Shown here in pieces: positions 24,809-33,149 of a stretch of 36,781 bases of DNA. This stretch comes from Oligoflexia bacterium. GTDB lineage: Bacteria; Bdellovibrionota; UBA1018. Below the pieces are notes generated by a model, which saw only the letters and a program-made list of their open reading frames with translations, was not told the DNA's origin and did not search any database. Position 1 is the first letter of the stretch, and each line of letters starts with the position of its first letter. Location: contig CAIRTR010000132.1 in NCBI GenBank assembly GCA_903881565.1, positions 1 to 36,781 on the forward strand, given 5' to 3'. The translations under genes and the position numbers were made by a program.

Positions 24809-27289
24809 TTACCCCTTAATCCTTTTCATCCGCGGATCATAAAAAGGTTTTAGCGAAAGCTCCGCGGGATAATTTTTCCCGGCGATCTCGACCTCCCACC
24901 CTCCCTGCCCCAGATACTCGGAATCAATTGGCACTTCTGCCTCAATCATCGCAAGCCCCACGGCCCCGCCCAACGTAAAACCATAGGAGCCTGCGCGCAC
25001 ATAGCCCACTGCCTTGCCGTTTCGCCTGACAATCTCCGCATGAAACAAGAAGGGCTCGGGGTCCTTAATCAGAACTTGTACCATTCGTTTTTTGAGAGGC
25101 CCAGCCGCCTTTTGCTTGAGAGCCGCATCGCGCCCTAAGAATCCGCCAGTTTTTTCAAAGTCCACGGTGAAGCTTAAGCCCGTTTCAAACACATTATCCA
25201 TGTTGTCGATATCGTGGCCGTAATCGCGATACCCTTTTTCCATGCGCAAACTCGCCAAGGCCTTAAGCCCCGCGTGTCGCAAACCAAAGCGAGACCCCGC
25301 GGCCACAATTTGATCGTAAACATGCGTCGCTTGTTCCGTAGGGACATACAACTCATAGCCCAGTTCCCCAAGATAGGTGATCCGTACACACAACGCACGC
25401 GCGTAGCCTAAATCGATTTCTCGTGCCGTTCTAAAGGGAAATGCTTCATTGGATAGATCCATCGAAGTTAGCGTTTGTAGAAGCTCCCGAGATTTTGGCC
25501 CCTGGACATTGAGTTGTGCATACCCCGAAGTCACATCGGTGACAAATGCATGATCACTCTCTTTAATGTGTCTCTTCATCCAGGCTTCGGCGTGGCGATG
25601 CATCGTATCGGTCACCACCACAAAGAACTTGTCGTCTTCAAGCTTCGTCACGGTGAGATCGGCTTCAAGTTTACCCGTTTCATTCAGCCACTGCGTGTAG
25701 GTGATCAGTCCAGAAGCGCCATCGACTTGATTCACAGAGAGCCAGTTAAGTACTCGTCCCGCATCACGGCCCTGAACCATGAACTTGGACATAAACGACA
25801 TGTCCATCAAGATCACGCCCTCACGTGCAGCCTTATGCTCAGCCTCCCAATACAGAAACCAATTTTGGCGTCCCCAGGAAAGTTTTTCGACTTTAGGCTC
25901 AATCCCTTGAGGAGCAAACCAATCCACGCCTTCCCAACCACTGACATCTCTAAAGTACGCGCCAGCTGTCGCAAGGCGATCATGAATTGCTGATTTTTTT
26001 GCCCCCCGTGCGGTTTGCGCACTCATCGTGGGATAATGACATTTGTAAACCATCCCAAGCGACTCCACCGTGCGCTCCTTGCGATACTCGGGGTTAGCTT
26101 GGTAGCGATGCAACCGATCGATATTGAAACCCGTCACATCAACATCGGGAGTGCCATTAATAATCCAATGAGCCAGCACTCGCCCCAGGCCTCCGCCGGT
26201 TAGAATACCAATGGAATTTAATCCCGCGGCCACAAAATAATTCTTAAGCTCCGGTGCCTCACCCACAATCGGGCGCAGATCAGGGGTGAAACTTTCGGGG
26301 CCGCAAAAGAATTTTTTGATACCGACCTTGAGCGATTGCGGCACACGACTCATCGCCTTTTCAAGGTAAGGGGTCATCCGATCCCAATCCGGAGGAATCT
26401 CGCCAAACGAAAAATCCTCAGGGATACCCTTGATTTTCCAAGGGGCACAAAGCGGCTCAAACAAGCCCACCATGAGACCGCCCACTTCTTCGCGGTAATA
26501 GCCGTAGCAAGAAGGATCTTCGAGGACCGGCATCGTGTCACTCATCTCTTTAAGCCCTGGGATCTCTTCGGTGATCAGGTAGTAGTGTTCCGCCGCTTGA
26601 TTGGGAACATTCACTCCAGCCAAATCCCCAAACTGGCGCGCCCACATGCCTGCGCAATTGACGACGTATTCGGCTTCGATATTGCCGTGTTTTGTGCAGA
26701 CTCCGGTAACGCGTCCGTTCTTTTTCAGAATTCCGGTGGCGGCCACTTCTTCGATGATGCGTACCCCTTGCATGCGCGCACCTTTTGCCAGCGCCATCGT
26801 GCAATCCACGGGATTCACGCGTCCGTCTTCTTTAACGTAGAAACCTGCGAGCACATCATCCACGCGCGCAAGTGGAAACAGCTTTAGAATTTCGGCTGGA
26901 GAAATCTCATGAACATCCACGCCGCAATGACGATTAAACGCCGAAATTCGCCGATACTCTTCCAAACGGTCGCGATCCGCAGCGACTTCGATAAAACCCA
27001 CGGGCTTAAAACCCGTGGCTTGCCCCGTCTCAGCTTCGAGCCGATTGTAAAGGTCGCGCGTGTATTTGCGCATTTCGGTTGAGGTTTCGGAGGTTGACCC
27101 AAAGGTCACCATAAGGCCTGCCGCATGCCAGGTGGTACCCGAAGTGATCCGATCGCGCTCAAGAAGAACAACGTCTTTCCAGCCCATGTGCGCCAAGTGA
27201 TAGGCGACCGAGCACCCGATCACCCCTCCGCCAACGACGACGACGCGCGCATGTTTGGGTAAGACGACATTCGGATTGAGATTAGTCAT
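24809..27289 (-). CDS. Dimethylglycine/sarcosine dehydrogenase-like flavoprotein
   Basis: An 826-residue fusion. Residues 1-400 form an FAD-dependent amine oxidase (DAO fold) with the dinucleotide motif VVVVGGGVIGCSVAYHLA (16-33), E44 for the ribose, and SGTTWHAAG (50-58) where H55 matches the covalently flavinylated His of DMGDH/SARDH. The C-terminal half is a GcvT-type folate-binding domain (RVLNWLSVNQVDG, YLGELGYELYVPTE, LRMEKGYRDYGHDI). Such enzymes demethylate dimethylglycine or sarcosine and pass the one-carbon unit to tetrahydrofolate. The mitochondrial relative PDPR is an alternative. No other glycine or folate gene is adjacent, so the substrate is unproven. Confidence 0.85.
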   Translation of the reverse strand: MTNLNPNVVLPKHARVVVVGGGVIGCSVAYHLAHMGWKDVVLLERDRITSGTTWHAAGLMVTFGSTSETSTEMRKYTRDLYNRLEAETGQATGFKPVGFIEVAADRDRLEEYRRISAFNRHCGVDVHEISPAEILKLFPLARVDDVLAGFYVKEDGRVNPVDCTMALAKGARMQGVRIIEEVAATGILKKNGRVTGVCTKHGNIEAEYVVNCAGMWARQFGDLAGVNVPNQAAEHYYLITEEIPGLKEMSDTMPVLEDPSCYGYYREEVGGLMVGLFEPLCAPWKIKGIPEDFSFGEIPPDWDRMTPYLEKAMSRVPQSLKVGIKKFFCGPESFTPDLRPIVGEAPELKNYFVAAGLNSIGILTGGGLGRVLAHWIINGTPDVDVTGFNIDRLHRYQANPEYRKERTVESLGMVYKCHYPTMSAQTARGAKKSAIHDRLATAGAYFRDVSGWEGVDWFAPQGIEPKVEKLSWGRQNWFLYWEAEHKAAREGVILMDMSFMSKFMVQGRDAGRVLNWLSVNQVDGASGLITYTQWLNETGKLEADLTVTKLEDDKFFVVVTDTMHRHAEAWMKRHIKESDHAFVTDVTSGYAQLNVQGPKSRELLQTLTSMDLSNEAFPFRTAREIDLGYARALCVRITYLGELGYELYVPTEQATHVYDQIVAAGSRFGLRHAGLKALASLRMEKGYRDYGHDIDNMDNVFETGLSFTVDFEKTGGFLGRDAALKQKAAGPLKKRMVQVLIKDPEPFLFHAEIVRRNGKAVGYVRAGSYGFTLGGAVGLAMIEAEVPIDSEYLGQGGWEVEIAGKNYPAELSLKPFYDPRMKRIKG

Positions 27290-27348
27290 GTCGGCATGTT
27301 TATTCTTGATCTATTTGCGCGTCAATTTATTATTAGAGCGAGGGTTTG

Positions 27349-27732
27349 ATGAACATGCCAATCAATGCACAAGAAGAACTGATTCTATTAGGGCAACTAG
27401 ACTTTGCCGAAGCTAAACGAATTCGCTCGATTCTGGAAGATCAGGGCGTGGTCTTTCAGCTTCGCACGGAAGTAGATAACTGCGGCTCGAAAGGTTGCAA
27501 ACCCACGGCGCAAGTCTACACTCGCGACAAAGACCTTCCGATCATTCGTGAGTTTTTTGAAAAAGAACACCTTCGCTCTTTGGAAGGCCTCGAAGTGAAT
27601 CACGAGATTCATGGGGCCGTTTTTGATTCTGAAAAATCCGATGCGACTTGCCCTGCCTGTGGAACGGTCTTCTCAACAATCAAGACCGAGTGTCCTGATT
27701 GCGGCCTGTGTTTTGGCGGACCGACAGGGTAG
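27349..27732 (+). CDS. DUF2007-like protein with C-terminal zinc ribbon
   Basis: A 127-residue cytoplasmic protein. The N-terminal part (ELILLGQLDFAEAKRIRSIL, EDQGVVFQLRTE, then VYTRDKDLPIIREFFEKEH) has the fold pattern of the DUF2007 'signal-transducing' family. The end is a zinc ribbon, CPACGTVFSTIKTECPDCG. Another CGSKGC pair lies near residue 45. The start is ATG 27349 with GAGGG close upstream; a TTG three bases earlier and an ATG at 27355 are alternatives. It diverges from the flavoprotein gene across 59 bases. Function unknown. Confidence 0.65.
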   Translation: MNMPINAQEELILLGQLDFAEAKRIRSILEDQGVVFQLRTEVDNCGSKGCKPTAQVYTRDKDLPIIREFFEKEHLRSLEGLEVNHEIHGAVFDSEKSDATCPACGTVFSTIKTECPDCGLCFGGPTG

Positions 27733-27951
27733 ATACGATTTTCCACCTCCCCGGCGAGGTCGCGGCATGTTACGGACGTCAAAGGATTGACTGATTCTTG
27801 GATTGTCGTTCGGGAATCGGACTCCAATGGGAACCCCTAAAAACCAAACCAAGCAGCTCTCTTCATGAAATGCCCTTGGGTTAACGCTGTACCCAAAACG
27901 CTCCTCACGCTCATCTCAAGTAGTGATCAACAAGATTCGCCAGAAAACACA

Positions 27952-27987
27952 AAATCCTGGCCAAGATGAAGAAAATCCAGGTTTTTT
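27952..27987 (+). terminator. Terminator-like hairpin with T6 tract
   Basis: CCTGG (27956-27960) pairs with CCAGG (27977-27981), with AAAA/TTTT pairing outside one mismatch. TTTTTT follows at 27982-27987. The loop is long (16 bases), so strength is moderate. It lies 220 bases after the DUF2007-like gene and would end that transcript or a separate short RNA. Confidence 0.4.
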
Positions 27988-28056
27988 GCTTAAGGTTCTC
28001 TAGCGCGATCCGATGAGAATAATAGGTTGTTAGTCTAATATTTTTCATTGGGATCA

Positions 28057-28084
28057 CCTCCTTTCTTTTCACGAAGAAGGGAGG
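28057..28084. repeat. 11-base-pair hairpin carrying an anti-Shine-Dalgarno sequence
   Basis: Arms 28057-28067 and 28074-28084 pair at all 11 positions (one G-T pair) around a TTCACG loop. The left arm is part of GGATCACCTCCTTTCT (28051-28066), identical to the conserved 3' tail of bacterial 16S rRNA. The right arm is ribosome-site-like (AAGGGAGG). It is not followed by a T run on either strand, so it is not a standard terminator. Confidence 0.6.
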
Positions 28085-28191
28085 TAGTTCCGTCTACTTC
28101 TGCTCGGTTTGGCGAAGGGCCTAGAGCAAGTTCAATGCCTGAGCGCAAAAGAATCCCAAAACCTCATATTCATCGCCGGATTAACCGATAA

Positions 28192-29874
28192 GTGTCTGAG
28201 ATGATCTCAACTTTTTATTCCGGCTTTCGAGCCGCAACTTGGGCACTGGTTTGCTCCCTGATCACGATTCAAACTCCATCCGCTTTTGCGGCCGGATGTC
28301 TCTCGCATGATTTACAGATCCTGATTGCCAAGGAACACGTGCGCGGTAGCTTCGATGTCAAAAAACACGAAGCCCTGATGACGACTGCAAAGCAGACATT
28401 GGAAAAAGCGGGCGTTCGCGTTGCAAAGGCCGCTTGTCAAGGGTCCAACTGTATAATTCAAATTGAGCCGCTCTCGCATCTCTCTGATGGAACCCCCGCA
28501 CACTGGTTAAACAAGAGAGCGCTTGCCGCCCAAAAAGAAGGGTTTACCCTTGAGTTTGAAACTCAAAACGTAGCGGACCATCTTGGGGCGATGTTCAATC
28601 CCACGACCAAAAAATATTCTCTCAGCTGGGAAGTTCTGGACGAAATTAGAACGACGCCGCTTGAAACTCACGAGAACGCTCACGGCAAAGCCTCCAGAGA
28701 TCTTGATCGAGATGTCAAAGGGATCGCTCCTCACGCGGGCGAAACACGAATCGTAGACGCGCGATTTGTGGCCATTCCTAAAGGATTTATCCCCGAGGAC
28801 ACAGCGGCTCTCATAAAACCCTATCTCGAAGTCATTCACGCATCAGATGAAGCCTTTGCCCACCTCAAGCAGTCGAGACACGAGTATCAGCTTGCCCGAA
28901 AATCTCTGCAAGAATGGCAGGCCGCCCCCGCTAAATATGATTTGAATGACGTTCGAGGCCAGATTTCCGCACTGGAAACCTCTGCAAAAAAAGCCCTCGC
29001 CTTTACAGAGGTACAGGAGAATATCTATTCCCACATTGTTCGCGGCGAATTCGAGATCAACCGAATGCCCGGCGCCGACAGCCGCGCTCAAAGCGACTAC
29101 TTGATTAAGGTCAAAGACGGACCGCAAGTCCTCTTTAGCTCAGCCCAATATCGAAGTATTTTTGGTAGAGCATTTGGTGGTACCGCCGACGAAGCACGTG
29201 CGTTTTTCCAAAGAGCGCTTGAACAAAGTCTCGAAATTCAAAAGCGCGCTCGCGATTCGATTGAAGACGCTGGCCTGCTATCCAAGACCATCGCAGGTGA
29301 CCCCCGAGCGACACCTGCGCGCAAGATCAAGAAAGCAGAGTTTGCGGATACGGCGGTGGATCTACCCGCGTCGCGCGTTCCCGCTGGCTTTGGGGGTGAT
29401 GCTAAAGCGCACTTTGATGTACCGGCGGTCACGGAAACTCGAGTCCTGCGGGCCATTCTGCAAGCGGGAAGAAACAAAGAACTCGTGATCGCTGCGAACG
29501 GAGCTACTCTTCCTGCGGGGTTTCGCTTCCCAGAGACGTTTGAGCAAGCACGAAACTTGGCTTTCAAACTTCCCGAAGGGATGGGCTTTAGTTTTGGGGA
29601 CTATACGAAAGCTGAGCCTTTTTACTCCCGCATGCTCCAAGGAAAACGTGCCGGATGGAAAATGAGTAACGAAAAAGGCGAGGTCGCCGTCGTGCGCCTG
29701 GATTATGACCCCAACAAAGGCGCTCACTTCAACATCGAGATCCATAACGTGGCTGACGCGAACGGAAACTCCAAATCGAGCTACAAAGTCGCTATACCGT
29801 TTAAGTGCGGAGGCAAGGTTTGTAGCGAGGCGCAACTTCATCAATATCTAAAGCAATTTGATCCTAAGCCCTAA
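28192..29874 (+). CDS. Secreted protein with HExxH motif, possible metalloprotease or toxin-like
   Basis: A 560-residue exported protein that I do not recognise. Residues 1-33 are a signal peptide (cleavage near PSAFA|AGC). A globular part follows with HENAH at 160-164 (LETHENAHGKASRDLD), which fits the zinc-protease HExxH pattern, and two Cys pairs nearby (C82, C87). Residues about 215-290 are helical and coiled. The C-terminal 100 residues (FSFGDYTKAEPFYSRML, GWKMSNEKGEVAVVRLDYDP, GAHFNIEIHN) look like the compact ends of secreted toxin or effector proteins, with two more cysteines. The start is GTG 28192, with ATG 28201 as alternative; ribosome sites are weak. No immunity gene or secretion partner is adjacent. 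Confidence 0.6.
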   Translation: MSEMISTFYSGFRAATWALVCSLITIQTPSAFAAGCLSHDLQILIAKEHVRGSFDVKKHEALMTTAKQTLEKAGVRVAKAACQGSNCIIQIEPLSHLSDGTPAHWLNKRALAAQKEGFTLEFETQNVADHLGAMFNPTTKKYSLSWEVLDEIRTTPLETHENAHGKASRDLDRDVKGIAPHAGETRIVDARFVAIPKGFIPEDTAALIKPYLEVIHASDEAFAHLKQSRHEYQLARKSLQEWQAAPAKYDLNDVRGQISALETSAKKALAFTEVQENIYSHIVRGEFEINRMPGADSRAQSDYLIKVKDGPQVLFSSAQYRSIFGRAFGGTADEARAFFQRALEQSLEIQKRARDSIEDAGLLSKTIAGDPRATPARKIKKAEFADTAVDLPASRVPAGFGGDAKAHFDVPAVTETRVLRAILQAGRNKELVIAANGATLPAGFRFPETFEQARNLAFKLPEGMGFSFGDYTKAEPFYSRMLQGKRAGWKMSNEKGEVAVVRLDYDPNKGAHFNIEIHNVADANGNSKSSYKVAIPFKCGGKVCSEAQLHQYLKQFDPKP

Positions 29875-29878
29875 ATCC

Positions 29879-30481
29879 CTACCCTCTCACCGCCCCCTGA
29901 ATCCGCCTCCGCAACCAAATTCCCTCAAGCAATACATACGCGATAAAAGTCACGGTAAACCCCACACCCTTGAGCATCGCCCACACGGCCGTCGAGGCAT
30001 AGAGCGCGGCCCAAGTCGAGACGATCGCATGTCCCCACAAGAACACGCCGATGCGCAGGCACATCCCCTTCATCGCGGACTTAAAAACCGGGGCAATCAC
30101 GGGCAGCAGATGCGGCGGAAACTGATTCATCACCCCTTGTTTTTCGGCCAAAGCCAAAAGCAAAGGACGCCCAAGCGCGACCGACCCAAACAAAACCGCG
30201 CCCATCACCGCCTCTAGAATCCCGGGCTGAAGCTTAAACCATAGCCCCTCGTTGGTGAGCAGTGAGACGCCCCCCAAAAGTAAGAGCATTCCGTTGCCGC
30301 CCCAGGTGATCGGATCGACACGCCTCTGAGTGTGCCACTCCCAAATAATCTCGCCCACCCCAAAGACCATCCCCGCAAGCAGTCCCGCGATCGTGCCGTA
30401 GACTTCTTCAATGACCGTGAAGGCCACCACGGGGAGGACGCCACCTAACAAAAGCATCCGAATTTGCGACTTGGCATTCAT
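29879..30481 (-). CDS. YciB/IspZ-like (septation protein A family) membrane protein
   Basis: A 200-residue inner-membrane protein with five to six hydrophobic helices. It shows the family layout GLLAGMVFGVGEIIWEWHTQ, LLLGGVSLLTNEGLWFKLQP and SVALGRPLLLALAEKQ. YciB/IspZ proteins are linked to cell-envelope and division upkeep, but their biochemistry is unclear. I choose ATG 30481 because AGG is spaced 9 bases away; a start at 30517 adds unrelated residues. It diverges from radC over about 57 bases and ends 4 bases from the convergent secreted-protein gene. Confidence 0.7.
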   Translation of the reverse strand: MNAKSQIRMLLLGGVLPVVAFTVIEEVYGTIAGLLAGMVFGVGEIIWEWHTQRRVDPITWGGNGMLLLLGGVSLLTNEGLWFKLQPGILEAVMGAVLFGSVALGRPLLLALAEKQGVMNQFPPHLLPVIAPVFKSAMKGMCLRIGVFLWGHAIVSTWAALYASTAVWAMLKGVGFTVTFIAYVLLEGIWLRRRIQGAVRG

Positions 30482-30538
30482 TGGGTCATACCTACCGCAA
30501 GACCCCCAAAGTGGCACAGGGTTTGTTTAAGTAAAGTC

Positions 30539-31222
30539 ATGAACTATTCTGCCCAACTGCCGACCGAAAGCCTAAGCCTCGAAGCATGTCTCGAGATCCT
30601 CTTAGGCACAAAACGAGTGAGCCATCAGATCCTCGGACGCCTAGGATCCGACCTTCCTGAAGGAGAAAAACACCGTGCTTTTTTCCAGGCACTCGACCTC
30701 TCCCATGAAGCCATCCTGACGGACCTGCCCCGCTTGAGTCCCACAGCAAAAGCTCGCCTTCTCTGCGCTTTTGAACTCTCACGGCGATACCTGCTCTTCA
30801 AAAGTATCCGGAATCACGAGCAAACTCCCGCTACCCCCTTCGCCCCCCAATCTGAAGCTCTCAAGCGCGTTCCACTCTTTTTACGCCATTCTCCAAAAGA
30901 GTGGCTGGGATTTGTCCCGGTTTACACCCAGCAAACTTTAGGCGAATTTTGTCTCGTTGAGCGTGGGGTAAAGACCCATGTCAACATCGATCCCGCCGAA
31001 CTTTTTGCCCGTCTCCTGTGCCTGAGGCCCGTGGGTTTTTACTTATTTCACAACCATCCTTCAGGCTCTTTGATCCCCTCCTATGAGGACAGGCGACTCA
31101 CCGAAGAGGTCCAGAAAACGGCCGCATTGTTCGGAATCAAGCTGTTCGGCCACGCCATTGTCACAGCGGGCGACTCCCATTTTATTCGAACCGAGTCGAA
31201 CTCGAAACTAACCCTCGCTTAA
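30539..31222 (+). CDS. radC: RadC-family JAB/MPN metalloprotein
   Basis: A 227-residue protein of normal RadC length. The N-terminal half carries a helix-hairpin-helix-like region (SLEACLEILLGTKRVSHQIL, then LPRLSPTAKARLLCAFELSR). The C-terminal half is a JAMM metal site with FHNHPSGSLIPSYEDRRLTE (H171, H173, D184). RadC was once named a repair protein but its activity is uncertain. The start at ATG 30539 gives the family N-terminus; a longer frame from 30464 runs into the promoter region of the divergent membrane-protein gene. The ribosome site is weak. Confidence 0.88.
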   Translation: MNYSAQLPTESLSLEACLEILLGTKRVSHQILGRLGSDLPEGEKHRAFFQALDLSHEAILTDLPRLSPTAKARLLCAFELSRRYLLFKSIRNHEQTPATPFAPQSEALKRVPLFLRHSPKEWLGFVPVYTQQTLGEFCLVERGVKTHVNIDPAELFARLLCLRPVGFYLFHNHPSGSLIPSYEDRRLTEEVQKTAALFGIKLFGHAIVTAGDSHFIRTESNSKLTLA

Positions 31223-31255
31223 AATGACTAATCACGCTAAAGATTGAGGCTTCTT

Positions 31256-31888
31256 ATGAGCACTACAACACCCCCGAAAAAAGAAGTCCTTTTGTCGAAC
31301 CGCTTACAGATATTAATCCTGCAACACCCACAAGAGCCGGACAAAGAAATCGGCACCGCTAAACTTGCGCTGAGCCATCTAGCGAACTGCAAACTTCAGA
31401 TTGGACTTTCGTGGCCGAACCTATCCAAGGCGGTCGGTGCGCCTTCGCTCCCTAAAGAATGGGCCGTGGTTTATCTCGGCAGTGGCGCCCAGCTCCCCGA
31501 AGGAAAAGTGTTCACCGCTCCAATGATGTTTTGTGGAAACAAAGGGCAACCCCTCGATTACGGGAAAAAACCGAAAGTCAGCGAGCTCAAGGGTGTGATC
31601 GTTTTAGACGGAACTTGGAGTCAAGCCAAGACCCTCTGGTGGAGAAACGCATGGCTGCTCAAATGCCATCGCATCATTCTCAACCCTACCGCCGCCTCTC
31701 TATACGGAAAGCTCCGCAAGGAACCCCGACGCGAATGCCTCTCCACGATTGAAAGCATCGCAGAAGTCTTGCAAGCCTTGGGAGAGTCCAAGGAAACTTC
31801 GGCAGCATTGCGAAGCATTTTCTCCGAGTTCCTCGTGGAGTATAAAGACAAATTCAAAGGGAAACCGAAGTCGGCTCCGAAAGCCTAG
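31256..31888 (+). CDS. DTW-domain protein (TapT-like tRNA modification enzyme)
   Basis: A 210-residue protein with the DTW signature LDGTWSQAKTLWWRNAWLL and YGKLRKEPRRECLSTIES, and the N-terminal LQILILQHPQEPDKEIGTAK. DTW/TapT enzymes add the 3-amino-3-carboxypropyl group from S-adenosylmethionine to uridine 47 in tRNA. The N-terminal zinc cluster (Cys-x2-Cys pairs before the LQHP motif) of many members is absent; only isolated cysteines remain. The C-terminus is a Lys-rich tail. The start is ATG 31256 with GAGG six bases upstream. The last four bases overlap the convergent small membrane-protein gene. Confidence 0.8.
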   Translation: MSTTTPPKKEVLLSNRLQILILQHPQEPDKEIGTAKLALSHLANCKLQIGLSWPNLSKAVGAPSLPKEWAVVYLGSGAQLPEGKVFTAPMMFCGNKGQPLDYGKKPKVSELKGVIVLDGTWSQAKTLWWRNAWLLKCHRIILNPTAASLYGKLRKEPRRECLSTIESIAEVLQALGESKETSAALRSIFSEFLVEYKDKFKGKPKSAPKA

Positions 31889-32160
31889 CGCTTGCGCTTA
31901 TTCTGAAGCATCTGCATCGCCGCGCGAAGCTGGGCTTCTTTGGAAGGTGCGCCTGCTCCGCCGGGTTTCTTTCCTCCTGGGCCGCCTGCGCCACCCATCA
32001 TGCCCTGCATTTTCGAAACCGCTTCTTGCATATTCTTTGCGCCCGGAAAAGCCATCTTAAGCATTTGCTCAGAGGCCGACTTCAATTTCCAAAAAACAAA
32101 AATATTCACGCCGGTTAAAAGCAGAACAAACACCCAACTTAGAATCATCCAAAATGTCAT
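31885..32160 (-). CDS. Small membrane protein with Gly/Met-rich tail
   Basis: A 91-residue protein not recognised as a family. One N-terminal transmembrane helix (MILSWVFVLLLTGVNIFVFW) is followed by an amphipathic helical segment (SASEQMLKMAF), a Gly-Gly-Pro linker (MMGGAGGPGGKKPGGAG) and a basic helical end (AQLRAAMQMLQNKRKR). The N-in or N-out topology is not certain. The composition and size suggest a membrane-anchored accessory protein. It overlaps the convergent DTW gene by four bases. Confidence 0.55.
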   Translation of the reverse strand: MTFWMILSWVFVLLLTGVNIFVFWKLKSASEQMLKMAFPGAKNMQEAVSKMQGMMGGAGGPGGKKPGGAGAPSKEAQLRAAMQMLQNKRKR

Positions 32161-32207
32161 AGTGCTCTCTTCTTACCTCGATTTTTCGAGCTTCGCTAGC
32201 CCTGAGT

Positions 32208-33035
32208 TCACGGCCAGAGAACCGGAGGCGGATCGGTGGCTTTAATCACGTTACGCTCACCCAGACAGGCCATGCAAAAACCATCGGGTACGATCACGCA
32301 GCGGAGTGTCTTTTTTGAGGAATCAAAAAACGGCGTTAAAACCCAGGCAGCCAGCTGCATCATCCACTCTTCATCTGTTGAAGGAGTAGGCTTTAGGGGC
32401 AGGACGATTTTTAATTTCACTTTAGCCATGGGCAACCTCACCTCGGCCATTTGATTGGCTTCGACGTTGAGTCTTGCACTATAGCATTGCAACTTCCCCT
32501 CTTCGGTACTCTGAAAAAATATTTCCCGAGGCACGGGAATCCGAGGCAAAACCTCTTTGATACAAGGAGGGAGTTCTGAATCATCTTCAAGCACAAGCGA
32601 CGGACTAAAGGTGCGATCTAAAACATAATAAAGTGTATACGAAAGCGGGCGTTCGGGCGCCTCTTCTAGATCAATAAGCTCACCGGCGCCCGGAGAAGGG
32701 CTTGATTTTGGTGCCTCAAAAAGATTCGCAATACATTGACGAACTTCTTTGACTTTAATCTCTTTAAACAACTCTTTCAGGGTCACACAATCAAGCTTCG
32801 CATTGGGGAGCGTTTCACTTAAATACCCCGCTTCTCCTTTTTCGGCTTTTGGAAGAGCACCCCGAACGCCCGGTCGACGCACACTCATATTTTGCGCAAC
32901 AAGCTTGTGAATAAAATGCTCATTTCGCTTTCGCTCAGCACCGCTGATTCCAGGAGTCGAGCCCGAGACACAACCCAGCTGCGCCCCTAAAACGACACAG
33001 AAGAACCATGACATAGCGATCAAGGATACACGCAT
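32208..33035 (-). CDS. Putative exported lipoprotein, unknown function
   Basis: A 275-residue protein. The N-terminus MRVSLIAMSWFFCVVLGAQL then GC gives a signal peptide with a possible lipidated Cys at 22, but the lipobox (QLGC) is not canonical, so simple secretion is the alternative. The mature part has several Cys (in LDCVTLKELF, VRQCIANLF, ELPPCIKEV, KLQCYSARL and FCMACLGERN) and a strand-rich middle, with a Cys-x2-Cys near the end. No family is recognised. It is divergent from the next lipoprotein gene, with a shared 114-base upstream region. Confidence 0.55.
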   Translation of the reverse strand: MRVSLIAMSWFFCVVLGAQLGCVSGSTPGISGAERKRNEHFIHKLVAQNMSVRRPGVRGALPKAEKGEAGYLSETLPNAKLDCVTLKELFKEIKVKEVRQCIANLFEAPKSSPSPGAGELIDLEEAPERPLSYTLYYVLDRTFSPSLVLEDDSELPPCIKEVLPRIPVPREIFFQSTEEGKLQCYSARLNVEANQMAEVRLPMAKVKLKIVLPLKPTPSTDEEWMMQLAAWVLTPFFDSSKKTLRCVIVPDGFCMACLGERNVIKATDPPPVLWP

Positions 33036-33149
33036 CCACTCATCTTAGACCGTAAGCAGCGCGCAAAACAAGCGGCACATGGATTGCACACCTGGCCGGA
33101 CATCATGCTCCGCATTCGAGCGGGGCTTCAACCTTTTAAGGAGGAATTT

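Larger units (their letters stand above)
27733..28191. other. Long non-coding stretch with two structured elements
   Basis: I see no credible coding frame here. It contains a terminator-like hairpin (27952-27987) and a strong hairpin with a 16S-tail sequence (28057-28084), described separately, plus a weak ACCTC/GAGGT stem near 27745. No tRNA or rRNA gene was recognised. A small RNA is possible but unproven. Confidence 0.5.

Noticed and set aside
26336-26887. 183-codon plus-strand frame inside the flavoprotein gene
   Set aside because: His- and Arg-rich antisense shadow of a clear enzyme; no ribosome site.
27733-28191. Fragment of an rRNA operon
   Set aside because: Only 16 bases match the 16S tail; the bases upstream do not resemble helix 45 or other 16S sequence, and no 23S or tRNA sequence follows.
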